Below, piece after piece: positions 43,022-51,485 of a stretch of 64,000 nucleotides of DNA. Made by a program: the position numbers and the translations under genes. The notes below the pieces were generated by a model. It saw only the letters and a list, made by a program, of their open reading frames with translations, did no database searches and had not been told where the DNA came from. Numbering within the stretch: position 1 is the stretch's first letter; each line of letters starts with the position of its first letter. The DNA is from an uncultured Porphyromonadaceae bacterium (GTDB taxonomy: Bacteria; Bacteroidota; Bacteroidia; Bacteroidales; Muribaculaceae): contig CANSRU010000006.1 in NCBI GenBank assembly GCA_947649495.1, positions 1 to 64,000 of the forward strand, in the 5' to 3' direction.

Positions 43022-44416
43022 ATGAATATCAGAAACGCATTCCTGACCGCAATCGTAGCCATGGCATCGTTTTCAACAGCATCGTCCGGCAACAACACTA
43101 TAACCACTCCGGTGCCTGAACGCCCCGCCGGTGCCACCGACATGGTAAACTTCGCAGCAGCCCCCATAGATACCGTACGCGTGGGTTTCATCGGTCTCGG
43201 CATGCGCGGATACAGCGCCGTAGAGCGATTCGTACACATTCCGGGGACAAAAATCATAGCTATCTGCGACATCGACACACCCAAGGTGACCAAGTCGCAA
43301 CAGATTCTTACCAAGGCCGGACTGCCTGCCGCTGCCGAATATGGAGGAACGGAAGATTCATGGAAAGCATTGTGCGAACGTCCCGACATAGACCTCGTTT
43401 ACATTGTGACCGACTGGAAACACCATGCCCCAATGGCGCTGTATGCCATGGAGCATGGCAAGCATGTGGCAATAGAGGTGCCCGCGGCAATGAATCTTGA
43501 TGAGATCTGGGCGCTGATAAACACCTCGGAACGCACCCGCAAGCACTGCATGATGCTTGAGAACTGTGTGTACGACTTTTTCGAGATGAACACCCTCAAC
43601 ATGGCTCAGCAAGGACTGTTCGGCGAAGTGCTCCACACCGAAGGCAGCTATATACACAATCTTGACGAATTCTGGCCTTACTACTGGAACAACTGGCGCA
43701 TGGACTACAACCGCGAACATCGTGGAGATGTCTACCCGACGCATGGTGTCGGTCCGGCGTGCCAGCTGCTTGACATACATCGCGGCGACCGAATGACCAC
43801 CCTTGTGTCAATGGACACCAAAGCAGTGAACGGCCCGGCATACATAGAGAAAAGCACCGGAAAGGCTCCGGAATCGTTTGCCAACGGCGACCATACAATG
43901 ACCATGATACGCACCGCCAACGGCAAGACAATGCACATACAGCACGATGTTGTAACCCCACGCCCCTACTCGCGCATGTACCAGCTAACCGGCACCAAGG
44001 GGTTTGCCAACAAATACCCATCTGAAGGATATGCTTTCGAGCCTGAGCAACTGAACGGCAATGAAATTCCCGACCACGAGAATCTCACAGCCCACGGATA
44101 TATCTCGGCCGACCAACAGAAAGCCCTCACCGAACGCTACATGCACCCCATAATAAAAGAGGTGGGCGAGGTGGCCAAAAAAGTAGGTGGCCACGGAGGC
44201 ATGGACTATATAATGGATTACCGTCTGATATACTGCCTGCGCAACGGATTGCCCCTTGACATGGACGTTTACGACCTCGCCGAATGGTGCTCGCTCATAC
44301 CCCTGTCGGCCATATCGATTGAAAACGGCTCGGCACCGGTAGAGGTTCCCGACTTCACCCGTGGGGCATGGAACAAGGTAAAGGGCTACCGCCATGCGTT
44401 CAAATCCGGGAAATAA
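43022..44416 (+). CDS. Gfo/Idh/MocA-family glycosidase, GH109 alpha-N-acetylgalactosaminidase-like
   Basis: A 464-residue exported protein (signal about 1-22). The N-terminal Rossmann fold carries 'VRVGFIGLGMRGYSAVERFVHIPGTKIIAICDID', binding NAD(H). The GH109 fingerprint is strong: 'GKHVAIEVPAAMNLDEIWALI', 'MLENCVYDFFEMNTLNMAQQGLFGEVLHTEGSYIHNL', 'HRGDVYPTHGVGPACQLLDIHRGDRM'. GH109 enzymes remove terminal alpha-GalNAc by an NAD-dependent redox mechanism, for example from mucin or blood-group A structures. The stop codon overlaps the start of the next gene (TAATG). The neighbour GH84 supports a role in amino-sugar glycans. Exact substrate is inferred. Confidence 0.93.
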   Translation: MNIRNAFLTAIVAMASFSTASSGNNTITTPVPERPAGATDMVNFAAAPIDTVRVGFIGLGMRGYSAVERFVHIPGTKIIAICDIDTPKVTKSQQILTKAGLPAAAEYGGTEDSWKALCERPDIDLVYIVTDWKHHAPMALYAMEHGKHVAIEVPAAMNLDEIWALINTSERTRKHCMMLENCVYDFFEMNTLNMAQQGLFGEVLHTEGSYIHNLDEFWPYYWNNWRMDYNREHRGDVYPTHGVGPACQLLDIHRGDRMTTLVSMDTKAVNGPAYIEKSTGKAPESFANGDHTMTMIRTANGKTMHIQHDVVTPRPYSRMYQLTGTKGFANKYPSEGYAFEPEQLNGNEIPDHENLTAHGYISADQQKALTERYMHPIIKEVGEVAKKVGGHGGMDYIMDYRLIYCLRNGLPLDMDVYDLAEWCSLIPLSAISIENGSAPVEVPDFTRGAWNKVKGYRHAFKSGK

Positions 44417-45495
44417 TGGACAGCGCTAAATCGCGGCGACTGGCGTCGCTCGACATCCTGCGGGGACTCGACCTGTTTCTGCTGCTTCTTCTCCAACCTG
44501 TGATTGTAGCGGTGGGCGGTTGCTTCGATGCACCATGGCTTGACAATATCCTATACCAGCTTGACCATGAAGTGTGGGAAGGGTTCAGGCTATGGGACAT
44601 AGTGATGCCTCTTTTTCTATTCATGGTGGGAACATCCATGCCGTTCTCATTTGCCAAATACCGCAACGAACCTTCACGAAAGAAAATATACACCAAGATT
44701 TTAAGACGGTTCATGCTGTTATTTCTGTTCGGCATGATAGTTCAAGGCAATCTGCTGGCTTTCGACACCGACCGGCTTTATATCTACAACAACACTTTAC
44801 AGGCCATAGCCGTGGGATATCTTATAGCGGCATTAATATTGCTGCATCTCGACACCGCATGGCAGATAGCCACCACATTGCTGCTCATGGCCATATATTC
44901 TCTGCCGATGCTCCTGAACGGCGATTATACACCTGAAGGTAATTTCGCATTCACAGTGGATCGGGCCGTAATAGGTTCATATCGCGGAGACCTCACCTAC
45001 ACGTGGGTATGGAGCAGCCTCACATTCGGAGCCACAGTGATGATGGGGGTGCTTGCCGGAAGAATAATCAAAGAGGGCGGAAAGAACAGGTCGGGAACCA
45101 CATACATCCTTCTTGCCATAGGCGTGGCATTGATTCTGACAGGGCTGCTTGCCGGTCAGTGGGAACCGATAATAAAACGTCTGTGGACATCGAGCATGAC
45201 CATGTTTTCGGGAGGAATCTGCTATATTCTCATGGCATTGTTCTACTGGTGGATCGATGTGCGCGGACACTCCCGCGGTCTTGGCTGGCTGAAAGTCTAT
45301 GGCATGAACCCAATCACTGCCTACGTGGTTGGTGAAGTGATAAATTTCAGGAGCATAGTAGCCTCCGTAAGCTATGGACTTGAACCGGTAATCGGGGAAT
45401 GCCTGTACGGCGCATGGCTCACACTTGGCAATGGCCTGATACTCCTCGGCATACTGACATATATGTACCGACAGAAGATATTCCTGAAAATTTAG
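44416..45495 (+). CDS. DUF5009-type membrane acyltransferase (HGSNAT-like)
   Basis: The start at 44416 overlaps the GH109 stop by one base; 16 further codons are open upstream but would overlap GH109. The 359-residue protein has about ten membrane segments. 'SRRLASLDILRGLDLFLLLLLQPVI' and 'WDIVMPLFLFMVGTSMPFSFAKYRN' are typical of the DUF5009 / heparan-alpha-glucosaminide N-acetyltransferase family, which moves acetyl groups across a membrane to glucosamine. Translational coupling to a GalNAc-acting glycosidase suggests a role in handling amino sugars or their acetylation, but the reaction in this organism is not established. It is convergent with dgt, with one base between stop codons. Confidence 0.88.
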   Translation: MDSAKSRRLASLDILRGLDLFLLLLLQPVIVAVGGCFDAPWLDNILYQLDHEVWEGFRLWDIVMPLFLFMVGTSMPFSFAKYRNEPSRKKIYTKILRRFMLLFLFGMIVQGNLLAFDTDRLYIYNNTLQAIAVGYLIAALILLHLDTAWQIATTLLLMAIYSLPMLLNGDYTPEGNFAFTVDRAVIGSYRGDLTYTWVWSSLTFGATVMMGVLAGRIIKEGGKNRSGTTYILLAIGVALILTGLLAGQWEPIIKRLWTSSMTMFSGGICYILMALFYWWIDVRGHSRGLGWLKVYGMNPITAYVVGEVINFRSIVASVSYGLEPVIGECLYGAWLTLGNGLILLGILTYMYRQKIFLKI

Positions 45496-45496
45496 A

Positions 45497-46852
45497 CTAA
45501 TTATTTATCTTCAGGCTCATTCCATTCAGTTTGCGGTACAAATCGAGCGCATACACATCGGTCATACCCGATACATGGTCAACCACGGCCTGAATCTTAC
45601 CATACAGCGTAGGCGCATCAATCTCATACTGCTGCGGCACTTTCGACAGGAGCAACTGCGAATAATTGTACTGCGGATTACGCACGGCATCCACAAGTTT
45701 CTCCATCAGAAATGTGATGATGCTCGTACCTGCGAGATCGATATCCACCACATCGGCAGCCTTGTATATCTTGGCCCACGACAATTCATTGCATCTGGCA
45801 TACCCGGATTTTTCAAGCTCAGGAATATGATCGAGCAACGAGCCCTCGAATCGACCCTCCAATATGACATCCTCATTATCAACAAAAGCTTTGGCGGCTG
45901 CATTGACAAGTGTACCGATCACAGCTGAGCGGAGATAGCCTATACGCTCGTTGGGGTCATCGACATGCTCCATCACATCGCGCATGTGGGCAATTCTTTC
46001 TGCCGTAAAAAATCCGAGCAGAAGGTCTATCACCTGCTGGGTGGGGAGCAATCCGAGCTTATGGGCGTCCTCAATATCCATCACCTCGTAGCATATATCA
46101 TCGGCCGCCTCCACAAGATAAACAAGAGGATGGCGCGCATAACGCACCTCGCCTGCCGGGCCATAGTCGGCAAGCATACCGAGCTCATCGGCAACCTTTA
46201 TAAAATCGGCCTTCTCTGAAGTAAAGAAACCGAATTTATTCTTCCCTCCGGCAAGCGACGATTCGTAGGGATATTTCACTATCGAGGCAAGCATGGAGTA
46301 CGTCATGGCAAATCCCCCGGGACGTCGCCCGTTGAAACGGTGCGTGAGCAGACGGAATGCGTTGGCATTGCCTTCAAAGTGTATAAAATCGAGCCATTGC
46401 TCGGCTGTAAGTTCATCCTTGAGCGCAGCACCGGCACCCTCACTGAAATATGTGGCTATGGCCTTCTCGCCCGAATGTCCGAATGGAGGATTGCCGAGAT
46501 CATGTGCCAGACATGCCGCCGAAACAATCTCACCCATGGCCGAGAGTTTATCCACCCAAAGTTCAGATGCGTATTTCTCACGCAACTGTAGAGACACCTC
46601 CGTGGCAAGCGAACGCCCCACACATGCCACTTCAAGACTATGGGTCAACCGATTGTGCACGAATATACTACCCGGGAGCGGAAACACCTGGGTCTTGTTC
46701 TGCAACCGGCGGAAAGGCGACGAGAACACAAGCCGGTCGTAATCGCGCAAAAAATCACTGCGCACCCCGCGCTTGTCATCGTGATAATGCTCCAGTCCGA
46801 AACGTTTGTCGCATATCAGTCTGTCCCAATTCATCCGTCGTCTATCAGCCAT
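45497..46852 (-). CDS. dgt: Deoxyguanosinetriphosphate triphosphohydrolase-like protein
   Basis: A 451-residue HD-superfamily dNTPase. The N-terminal 'RSDFLRDYDRLVFSSPFRRLQNKTQVFPLPGSIFVHNRLTHSLEVACVGRSLATEV' and the HD pair in 'AACLAHDLGNPPFGHSGEKAI' hold the metal-binding His and Asp residues. It hydrolyses dGTP, or dNTPs in general, to nucleoside and tripolyphosphate, acting in nucleotide pool control and possibly in limiting phage replication. Length is normal for the dgt-type-1/2 group. It faces DUF5009 and lies just past the terminator of the PFOR gene. Confidence 0.95.
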   Translation of the reverse strand: MADRRRMNWDRLICDKRFGLEHYHDDKRGVRSDFLRDYDRLVFSSPFRRLQNKTQVFPLPGSIFVHNRLTHSLEVACVGRSLATEVSLQLREKYASELWVDKLSAMGEIVSAACLAHDLGNPPFGHSGEKAIATYFSEGAGAALKDELTAEQWLDFIHFEGNANAFRLLTHRFNGRRPGGFAMTYSMLASIVKYPYESSLAGGKNKFGFFTSEKADFIKVADELGMLADYGPAGEVRYARHPLVYLVEAADDICYEVMDIEDAHKLGLLPTQQVIDLLLGFFTAERIAHMRDVMEHVDDPNERIGYLRSAVIGTLVNAAAKAFVDNEDVILEGRFEGSLLDHIPELEKSGYARCNELSWAKIYKAADVVDIDLAGTSIITFLMEKLVDAVRNPQYNYSQLLLSKVPQQYEIDAPTLYGKIQAVVDHVSGMTDVYALDLYRKLNGMSLKINN

Positions 46853-46926
46853 ACCTTATTATATATAATGTGTAGCAAATATACGCATAAGTCGAGCGCA
46901 ATGCCAAATTTATTTGAGCGCCCTAT

Positions 46927-46971
46927 GCAAAAATAAGAATCAGCACTCAAATTTGAGTGCTGATTCTTATT
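46927..46971 (-). terminator. Perfect 40-base palindrome, terminator of the PFOR gene
   Basis: 46932-46951 is the exact reverse complement of 46952-46971, so there is no loop spacer. On the minus strand it is followed by a T-rich stretch (TTATTTTTGC). A second small hairpin (GCTATAT-TCT-ATATAGC) lies at 46975-46991, between this palindrome and the PFOR stop codon. Confidence 0.85.
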
Positions 46972-47001
46972 ATAAGCTATATTCTATATAGCGTAGTGAA
47001 T

Positions 47002-50000
47002 TTACTGGGGAAGATTGCCCACTTCGGGATCCACGCCCCACTGCTGCTGAGCCAGACGGCGGTAGTTGTTGTAACGCCACTGAGCGTTGGCCTTGGCGGC
47101 GGCAAAAAGTTCGGCAGCCTCGTTGGGGTACTGCTTAACTACAGAAGCGTAGCGCACCTCACCCTTGAGGAAGTCCTCGAACTTATCCCAATCGGGAGCC
47201 TTGCTGTCGAGTGTGAACGGATTCTTGCCCTCTTCCTCCAAAGCGGGGTTGTAGCGCCACAGATGCCAGTAACCGCAAGCTACGGCGTTGGCCTCTTCCT
47301 GCTGAGCCTTGCCCATACCGGCACGGATACCGTGGTTGATACAGGGAGCGTAAGCAATGATTATCGAAGGTCCGTCGTAAGCCTCAGCCTCGCGGATAGC
47401 CTTGAGGGTCTGAGCCTGGTCGGCGCCCATGGCTATCTGAGCAGCATAGACATAACCGTAGGTAGATGCTATCAGACCGAGGTCCTTCTTACGGATGCGC
47501 TTGCCTGAAGCGGCAAACTTGGCTATAGCGCCGAGCGGAGTGGCCTTTGAAGCCTGACCACCGGTGTTGGAGTAAACCTCGGTGTCAACCACAAGCACAT
47601 TTACATTCTTGCCCGATGCAAGTACGTGGTCAAGACCACCGAAACCTATATCGTAAGCAGCACCGTCGCCGGCGATAATCCACTGCGAACGTTTCACGAT
47701 GAAGCCCTTGAGCTCTACGATAGCCTTGCAGACACCGCAACCGCAAGCCTCGCACAAAGGCACGAGTTTGTCGGCAACCTCACGTGTTACGGCAGCATCC
47801 TCCTTATTGTCGAGCCACTGCTGAGCAAGAGCCTTGATTTCAGCGCTGCAATCGGGGCATGCTACAGCTTCGTTCATCTTGTCTTCGAGACGTGAACGGA
47901 GTTTTTCATTGGCAATTGACATACCCAGACCGAATTCTGCGAAATCCTCGAAGAGTGAGTTAGCCCATGCCGGACCGTGACCCTTTTCGTTCTTGGTGTA
48001 AGGAGTTGAAGGCACAGAGCCTGAGTAGATTGACGAGCAACCGGTAGCATTGGCCACCATTTCGTGGTCGCCGTAAAGCTGGCTTATGAGTTTTACATAA
48101 GGTGTCTCACCGCAACCGGAGCATGCGCCTGAGAATTCAAAGAGCGGAGTGGCAAACTGGCTGTTCTTAACATTAGCCTTCACATCCACGAGATTCTGCT
48201 TCGAAGCCACATTGGCCACACAGTAATCCCATTCCTTCTGAACGTCGAGCTGAGTTTCGAGAGGCTTCATCTCAAGAGCCTTCACGCCCTTCTTGCCGGG
48301 ACATACATCGACACAGTTGCCGCAACCGAGACAGTCGAGCACATCAACAGACTGAACGAAGCGCATTCCGGCAAAAGTCTTGCCGATAGCGGGCAATGTA
48401 GCATCCTCGGCAAACGGAGCGCACGACATTTCGTTGGCGTCGAGCACAAACGGACGTATAGCGGCGTGAGGACAAACGTATGCACACTTGTTACACTGTA
48501 TACAGTTCTCCTCTTTCCATTCGGGCACGAATGCAGCCACACCACGCTTTTCGTAAGCGGCTGTACCCTGTTCCCATGTGCCGTCCTCGCGGCCCACGAA
48601 GTCAGAAACCTTGAGAAGGTCGCCATCCTGAGCGTTGATGGGGCGCACCACATTGTTGATGAAAGCGGGATCATTGTTGGCTGCCTTTTCATCCTCGGGG
48701 AGGTTGCTCCATGCCTTGTCTACGGGAAGCACCTTGTATTCACCGCCGCGGTCAACAGCTGCGTAGTTCTTGTCTACCACATCCTGACCCTTCTTGCCAT
48801 ACGACTTGACGATGAATTTCTTCATCTGCTCTACGGCGAGATCCACGGGGATAACCTCGGTGATACGGAAGAACGCGCTCTGAAGAATGGTGTTGGTACG
48901 GTTGCCAAGACCTATTTCCTGAGCTATCTTGGTAGCGTTGATATAGTAGACGGTGATGTTGTGGTCAGCGAAATATTTCTTCACCTTGTTGGGGAGGTTC
49001 TTGGCCAGTTCCTCACCTTCCCAGATGGTGTTGAGAAGGAATGTGCCGCCATCACGCAGACCGCGGGTCACATCGTACATGTGGAGATAGGCCTGAACGT
49101 GGCATGCAACGAAATTGGGGGTGGTCACCAGATAAGTGCTGCGGATGGGATCGTCGCCGAAGCGGAGATGCGAGCAGGTGAAACCGCCCGACTTCTTGGA
49201 GTCGTAGGCGAAATATGCCTGGCAATACTTCTGAGTGTTGTCGCCGATAATCTTAACGGAGTTCTTGTTGGCACCTACAGTACCGTCGGCACCGAGACCA
49301 TAGAACTTGGCTTCGTAAGTATTTTCACCGGAAAGTGCTATTTCCTCAACCGGAGGAAGCGACTTGAAAGTAACATCGTCAACGATACCTACGGTGAAAC
49401 CGGTCTTGGGTTCGGGAAGCGACAGATTGTCGAACACTGATATGATCTGAGCCGGAGTGGTGTCCTTCGATGCGAGACCATAGCGGCCCGACACGAGCAT
49501 GGGCGCATTTTCCTGTCCGTAGAAGCATTCTGCCACGTCAAGGAAGAGAGGCTCGCCATTGGCGCCGGGTTCCTTGGTGCGGTCAAGCACAGCGACACGT
49601 TTGGCAGTTTTGGGAACTGCGGCAAGGAAATGCTTTGCCGAGAACGGACGGTAGAGGTGAACTGACACCATACCTACCTTCTCACCCTTGGCCATCAGGT
49701 GGTCTATGGCTTCCTGAGCAGCCTGAGTCACCGAGCCCATGGCGATGATGACACGCTCGGCTTCGAGATGGCCATAGTAGTTGAACAGATGGTATTCGCG
49801 ACCGGTTATGGCCGATACCTTCTGCATGTAATCCTCGACGATGGCGGGAACTGCATCGTAATATTTGTTGCACGATTCACGGTGCTGGAAGAACACGTCG
49901 CCGTTCTCAGCCATACCGCGGGCCACAGGAGCATCGGGAGTGAGGGCGCGGCTGCGGAACTCGGCAAGAGCCTCGCGGTCCACCAGAGGAGCGAGATCTT

Positions 50001-50571
50001 CCTGGTCTACAACCTCAATCTTCTGAATTTCGTGCGATGTACGGAAGCCGTCGAAGAAGTTAACGAACGGCACACGGCTCTTGATTGTCGAAAGGTGAGC
50101 CACACCGGCAAGGTCCATAACTTCCTGAACCGAGCCTTCAGCCAACATGGCGAAGCCGGTCTGGCGCACAGACATCACGTCCTGGTGGTCGCCGAAAATG
50201 CTGAGCGCATGCGATGCGATGGTACGTGCGGACACATGGAAAACGCAGGGGAGCAACTCACCTGCAATCTTGTACATATTTGGAATCATCAGCAGCAAGC
50301 CCTGCGATGCAGTGTAGGTGGTGGTAAGAGCACCAGCCTGAAGCGAACCGTGAACGGCACCTGCGGCACCGCCTTCCGATTGCATTTCCTGCACGAGAAC
50401 AGTCTCGCCGAAGATGTTTTTACGTCCTGCCGCAGCCCATTCGTCGACATATTCAGCCATTGTCGACGAAGGAGTGATAGGATAGATGGCGGCAACTTCC
50501 GAGAACATATACGAGATATGTGCTGCGGCCTGGTTACCGTCGCAAGTTAAAAATTTCTTTTCCTTACTCAT
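47002..50571 (-). CDS. nifJ: Pyruvate:ferredoxin (flavodoxin) oxidoreductase
   Basis: A 1,189-residue single-chain PFOR that converts pyruvate and CoA to acetyl-CoA, CO2 and reduced ferredoxin. Domains in order: pyrimidine-binding domain ('CDGNQAAAHISYMFSEVAAIYPITPSSTMAEYVDEWAA'), transketolase-like domain II, gamma domain ('GLGADGTVGANKNSVKIIGD'), a two-cluster ferredoxin domain with 'CIQCNKCAYVCP' and 'CLGCGNCVDVCPG', and the TPP-binding domain ('FSGACSGCGETPYVKLI', 'GDGAAYDIGFGGLDHVLASG', 'DTEVYSNTGGQASKATPLGA'). It is a central enzyme of anaerobic metabolism and often the activator of nitroimidazole drugs. Monocistronic by its flanking promoter and terminator. Confidence 0.98.
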   Translation of the reverse strand: MSKEKKFLTCDGNQAAAHISYMFSEVAAIYPITPSSTMAEYVDEWAAAGRKNIFGETVLVQEMQSEGGAAGAVHGSLQAGALTTTYTASQGLLLMIPNMYKIAGELLPCVFHVSARTIASHALSIFGDHQDVMSVRQTGFAMLAEGSVQEVMDLAGVAHLSTIKSRVPFVNFFDGFRTSHEIQKIEVVDQEDLAPLVDREALAEFRSRALTPDAPVARGMAENGDVFFQHRESCNKYYDAVPAIVEDYMQKVSAITGREYHLFNYYGHLEAERVIIAMGSVTQAAQEAIDHLMAKGEKVGMVSVHLYRPFSAKHFLAAVPKTAKRVAVLDRTKEPGANGEPLFLDVAECFYGQENAPMLVSGRYGLASKDTTPAQIISVFDNLSLPEPKTGFTVGIVDDVTFKSLPPVEEIALSGENTYEAKFYGLGADGTVGANKNSVKIIGDNTQKYCQAYFAYDSKKSGGFTCSHLRFGDDPIRSTYLVTTPNFVACHVQAYLHMYDVTRGLRDGGTFLLNTIWEGEELAKNLPNKVKKYFADHNITVYYINATKIAQEIGLGNRTNTILQSAFFRITEVIPVDLAVEQMKKFIVKSYGKKGQDVVDKNYAAVDRGGEYKVLPVDKAWSNLPEDEKAANNDPAFINNVVRPINAQDGDLLKVSDFVGREDGTWEQGTAAYEKRGVAAFVPEWKEENCIQCNKCAYVCPHAAIRPFVLDANEMSCAPFAEDATLPAIGKTFAGMRFVQSVDVLDCLGCGNCVDVCPGKKGVKALEMKPLETQLDVQKEWDYCVANVASKQNLVDVKANVKNSQFATPLFEFSGACSGCGETPYVKLISQLYGDHEMVANATGCSSIYSGSVPSTPYTKNEKGHGPAWANSLFEDFAEFGLGMSIANEKLRSRLEDKMNEAVACPDCSAEIKALAQQWLDNKEDAAVTREVADKLVPLCEACGCGVCKAIVELKGFIVKRSQWIIAGDGAAYDIGFGGLDHVLASGKNVNVLVVDTEVYSNTGGQASKATPLGAIAKFAASGKRIRKKDLGLIASTYGYVYAAQIAMGADQAQTLKAIREAEAYDGPSIIIAYAPCINHGIRAGMGKAQQEEANAVACGYWHLWRYNPALEEEGKNPFTLDSKAPDWDKFEDFLKGEVRYASVVKQYPNEAAELFAAAKANAQWRYNNYRRLAQQQWGVDPEVGNLPQ

Positions 50572-50656
50572 AAGTTTGTAAATCTATTTTTGGAAATTAA
50601 GTTACTATTTCTCAGCATACATACAAGCTGTGTGCACACCTTGCACATATACCCCG

Positions 50657-50664
50657 CGAAGTTA
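50657..50664 (-). promoter_or_regulatory. -7 box for the PFOR gene
   Basis: Minus-strand TAACTTCG, one mismatch from TAnnTTTG and identical to the purC box. It is ~86 bases above the start codon. Confidence 0.4.
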
Positions 50665-50764
50665 CGAAATAATCGACAAAACCGCAAACCAAATTCCACC
50701 CATACATTCAGTGTACACTCATGCCGTAATCACAGCGTAAAAAGCGCGCTGTAAATATGTTTTT

Positions 50765-51475
50765 TCAGCGCAGACGTATCTCCACGAACTTCATGGTGAG
50801 AGCGTTGAAGCGCAGCAGGCGGTCGGTGAGCAATGTACCCACACCGGCAAGATATTTTATGGCCTCGGCGGCCTGGATGGTGCCGAGGATGCCGGGCACA
50901 ACACCGAGCGGACCTGATGCAGGCAATGTACCTACAGCCACAGGACCGTCAGGGAACAGCGTCCGATAGGACGACGTGCCGGGAAGCACCGTCATTGTCT
51001 GACCCTCATATTGCCATATAGCGCCATGATTGTAGGGCTTACCCAATGCCACACAGACATCATCGACAAGGAATTTTATATCAAGGCTGTCGGTGGCGTC
51101 TATCACAAAATCGTAAGGCTCTATTATCTCGCTGATGTTGTCAGCCGTCACAAAACGCTCCTCGGCCACCACATTGGCATCGGGATTTATGGCCAGCATC
51201 TTATTTCTGGCCGACAGCACCTTTAGTACGCCTATATCCCGGGTGGAATGAATCACCTGCCGCTGCAGATTGCTCTCGTCCACACAGTCGCCATCGGCTA
51301 TCCCGATAGTTCCGACACCCGACGCAGCGAGATACAATGCCACCGGCGAGCCGAGGCCACCCGCCCCTATCACCATCACACTTCCTTGTTTCAGCCTAAG
51401 CTGTCCCTGCTCACCAAAATCGGGCATAGCTATATGCCGGGCATAACGGCAACGGTCGCGGTCGGTCAGTTCCAT
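50765..51475 (-). CDS. HesA/MoeB/ThiF-family E1-like protein lacking the zinc cysteines
   Basis: The start is at 51475 (MELTDRDRCRYARHIAMPDFGEQGQLRLK), 11 bases after the sufS stop; the frame is open 19 codons further up. The ~236-residue protein has the adenylate-binding fold of E1 enzymes: 'VMVIGAGGLGSPVALYLAASGVGTIGIADGDCVDESNLQRQVIHS' and 'YDFVIDATDSLDIKFLVDDVC'. It would adenylate the C-terminus of a ubiquitin-like sulphur carrier. Where MoeB/ThiF have CxxC pairs for zinc ('PCYRCLF', 'PSCAEAG'), this protein has 'SSYRTLF' and 'LPASGP'. Its place at the end of the suf operon suggests a link to sulphur transfer from SufS. No ThiS or MoaD gene is near. Confidence 0.88.
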   Translation of the reverse strand: MELTDRDRCRYARHIAMPDFGEQGQLRLKQGSVMVIGAGGLGSPVALYLAASGVGTIGIADGDCVDESNLQRQVIHSTRDIGVLKVLSARNKMLAINPDANVVAEERFVTADNISEIIEPYDFVIDATDSLDIKFLVDDVCVALGKPYNHGAIWQYEGQTMTVLPGTSSYRTLFPDGPVAVGTLPASGPLGVVPGILGTIQAAEAIKYLAGVGTLLTDRLLRFNALTMKFVEIRLR

Positions 51476-51485
51476 AACAGTCGTT

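Noticed and set aside
45497-46852. Dgt as part of a defence system
   Set aside because: dNTPases can restrict phage, but this is an ordinary housekeeping dgt with no partner genes; neighbours are metabolic.
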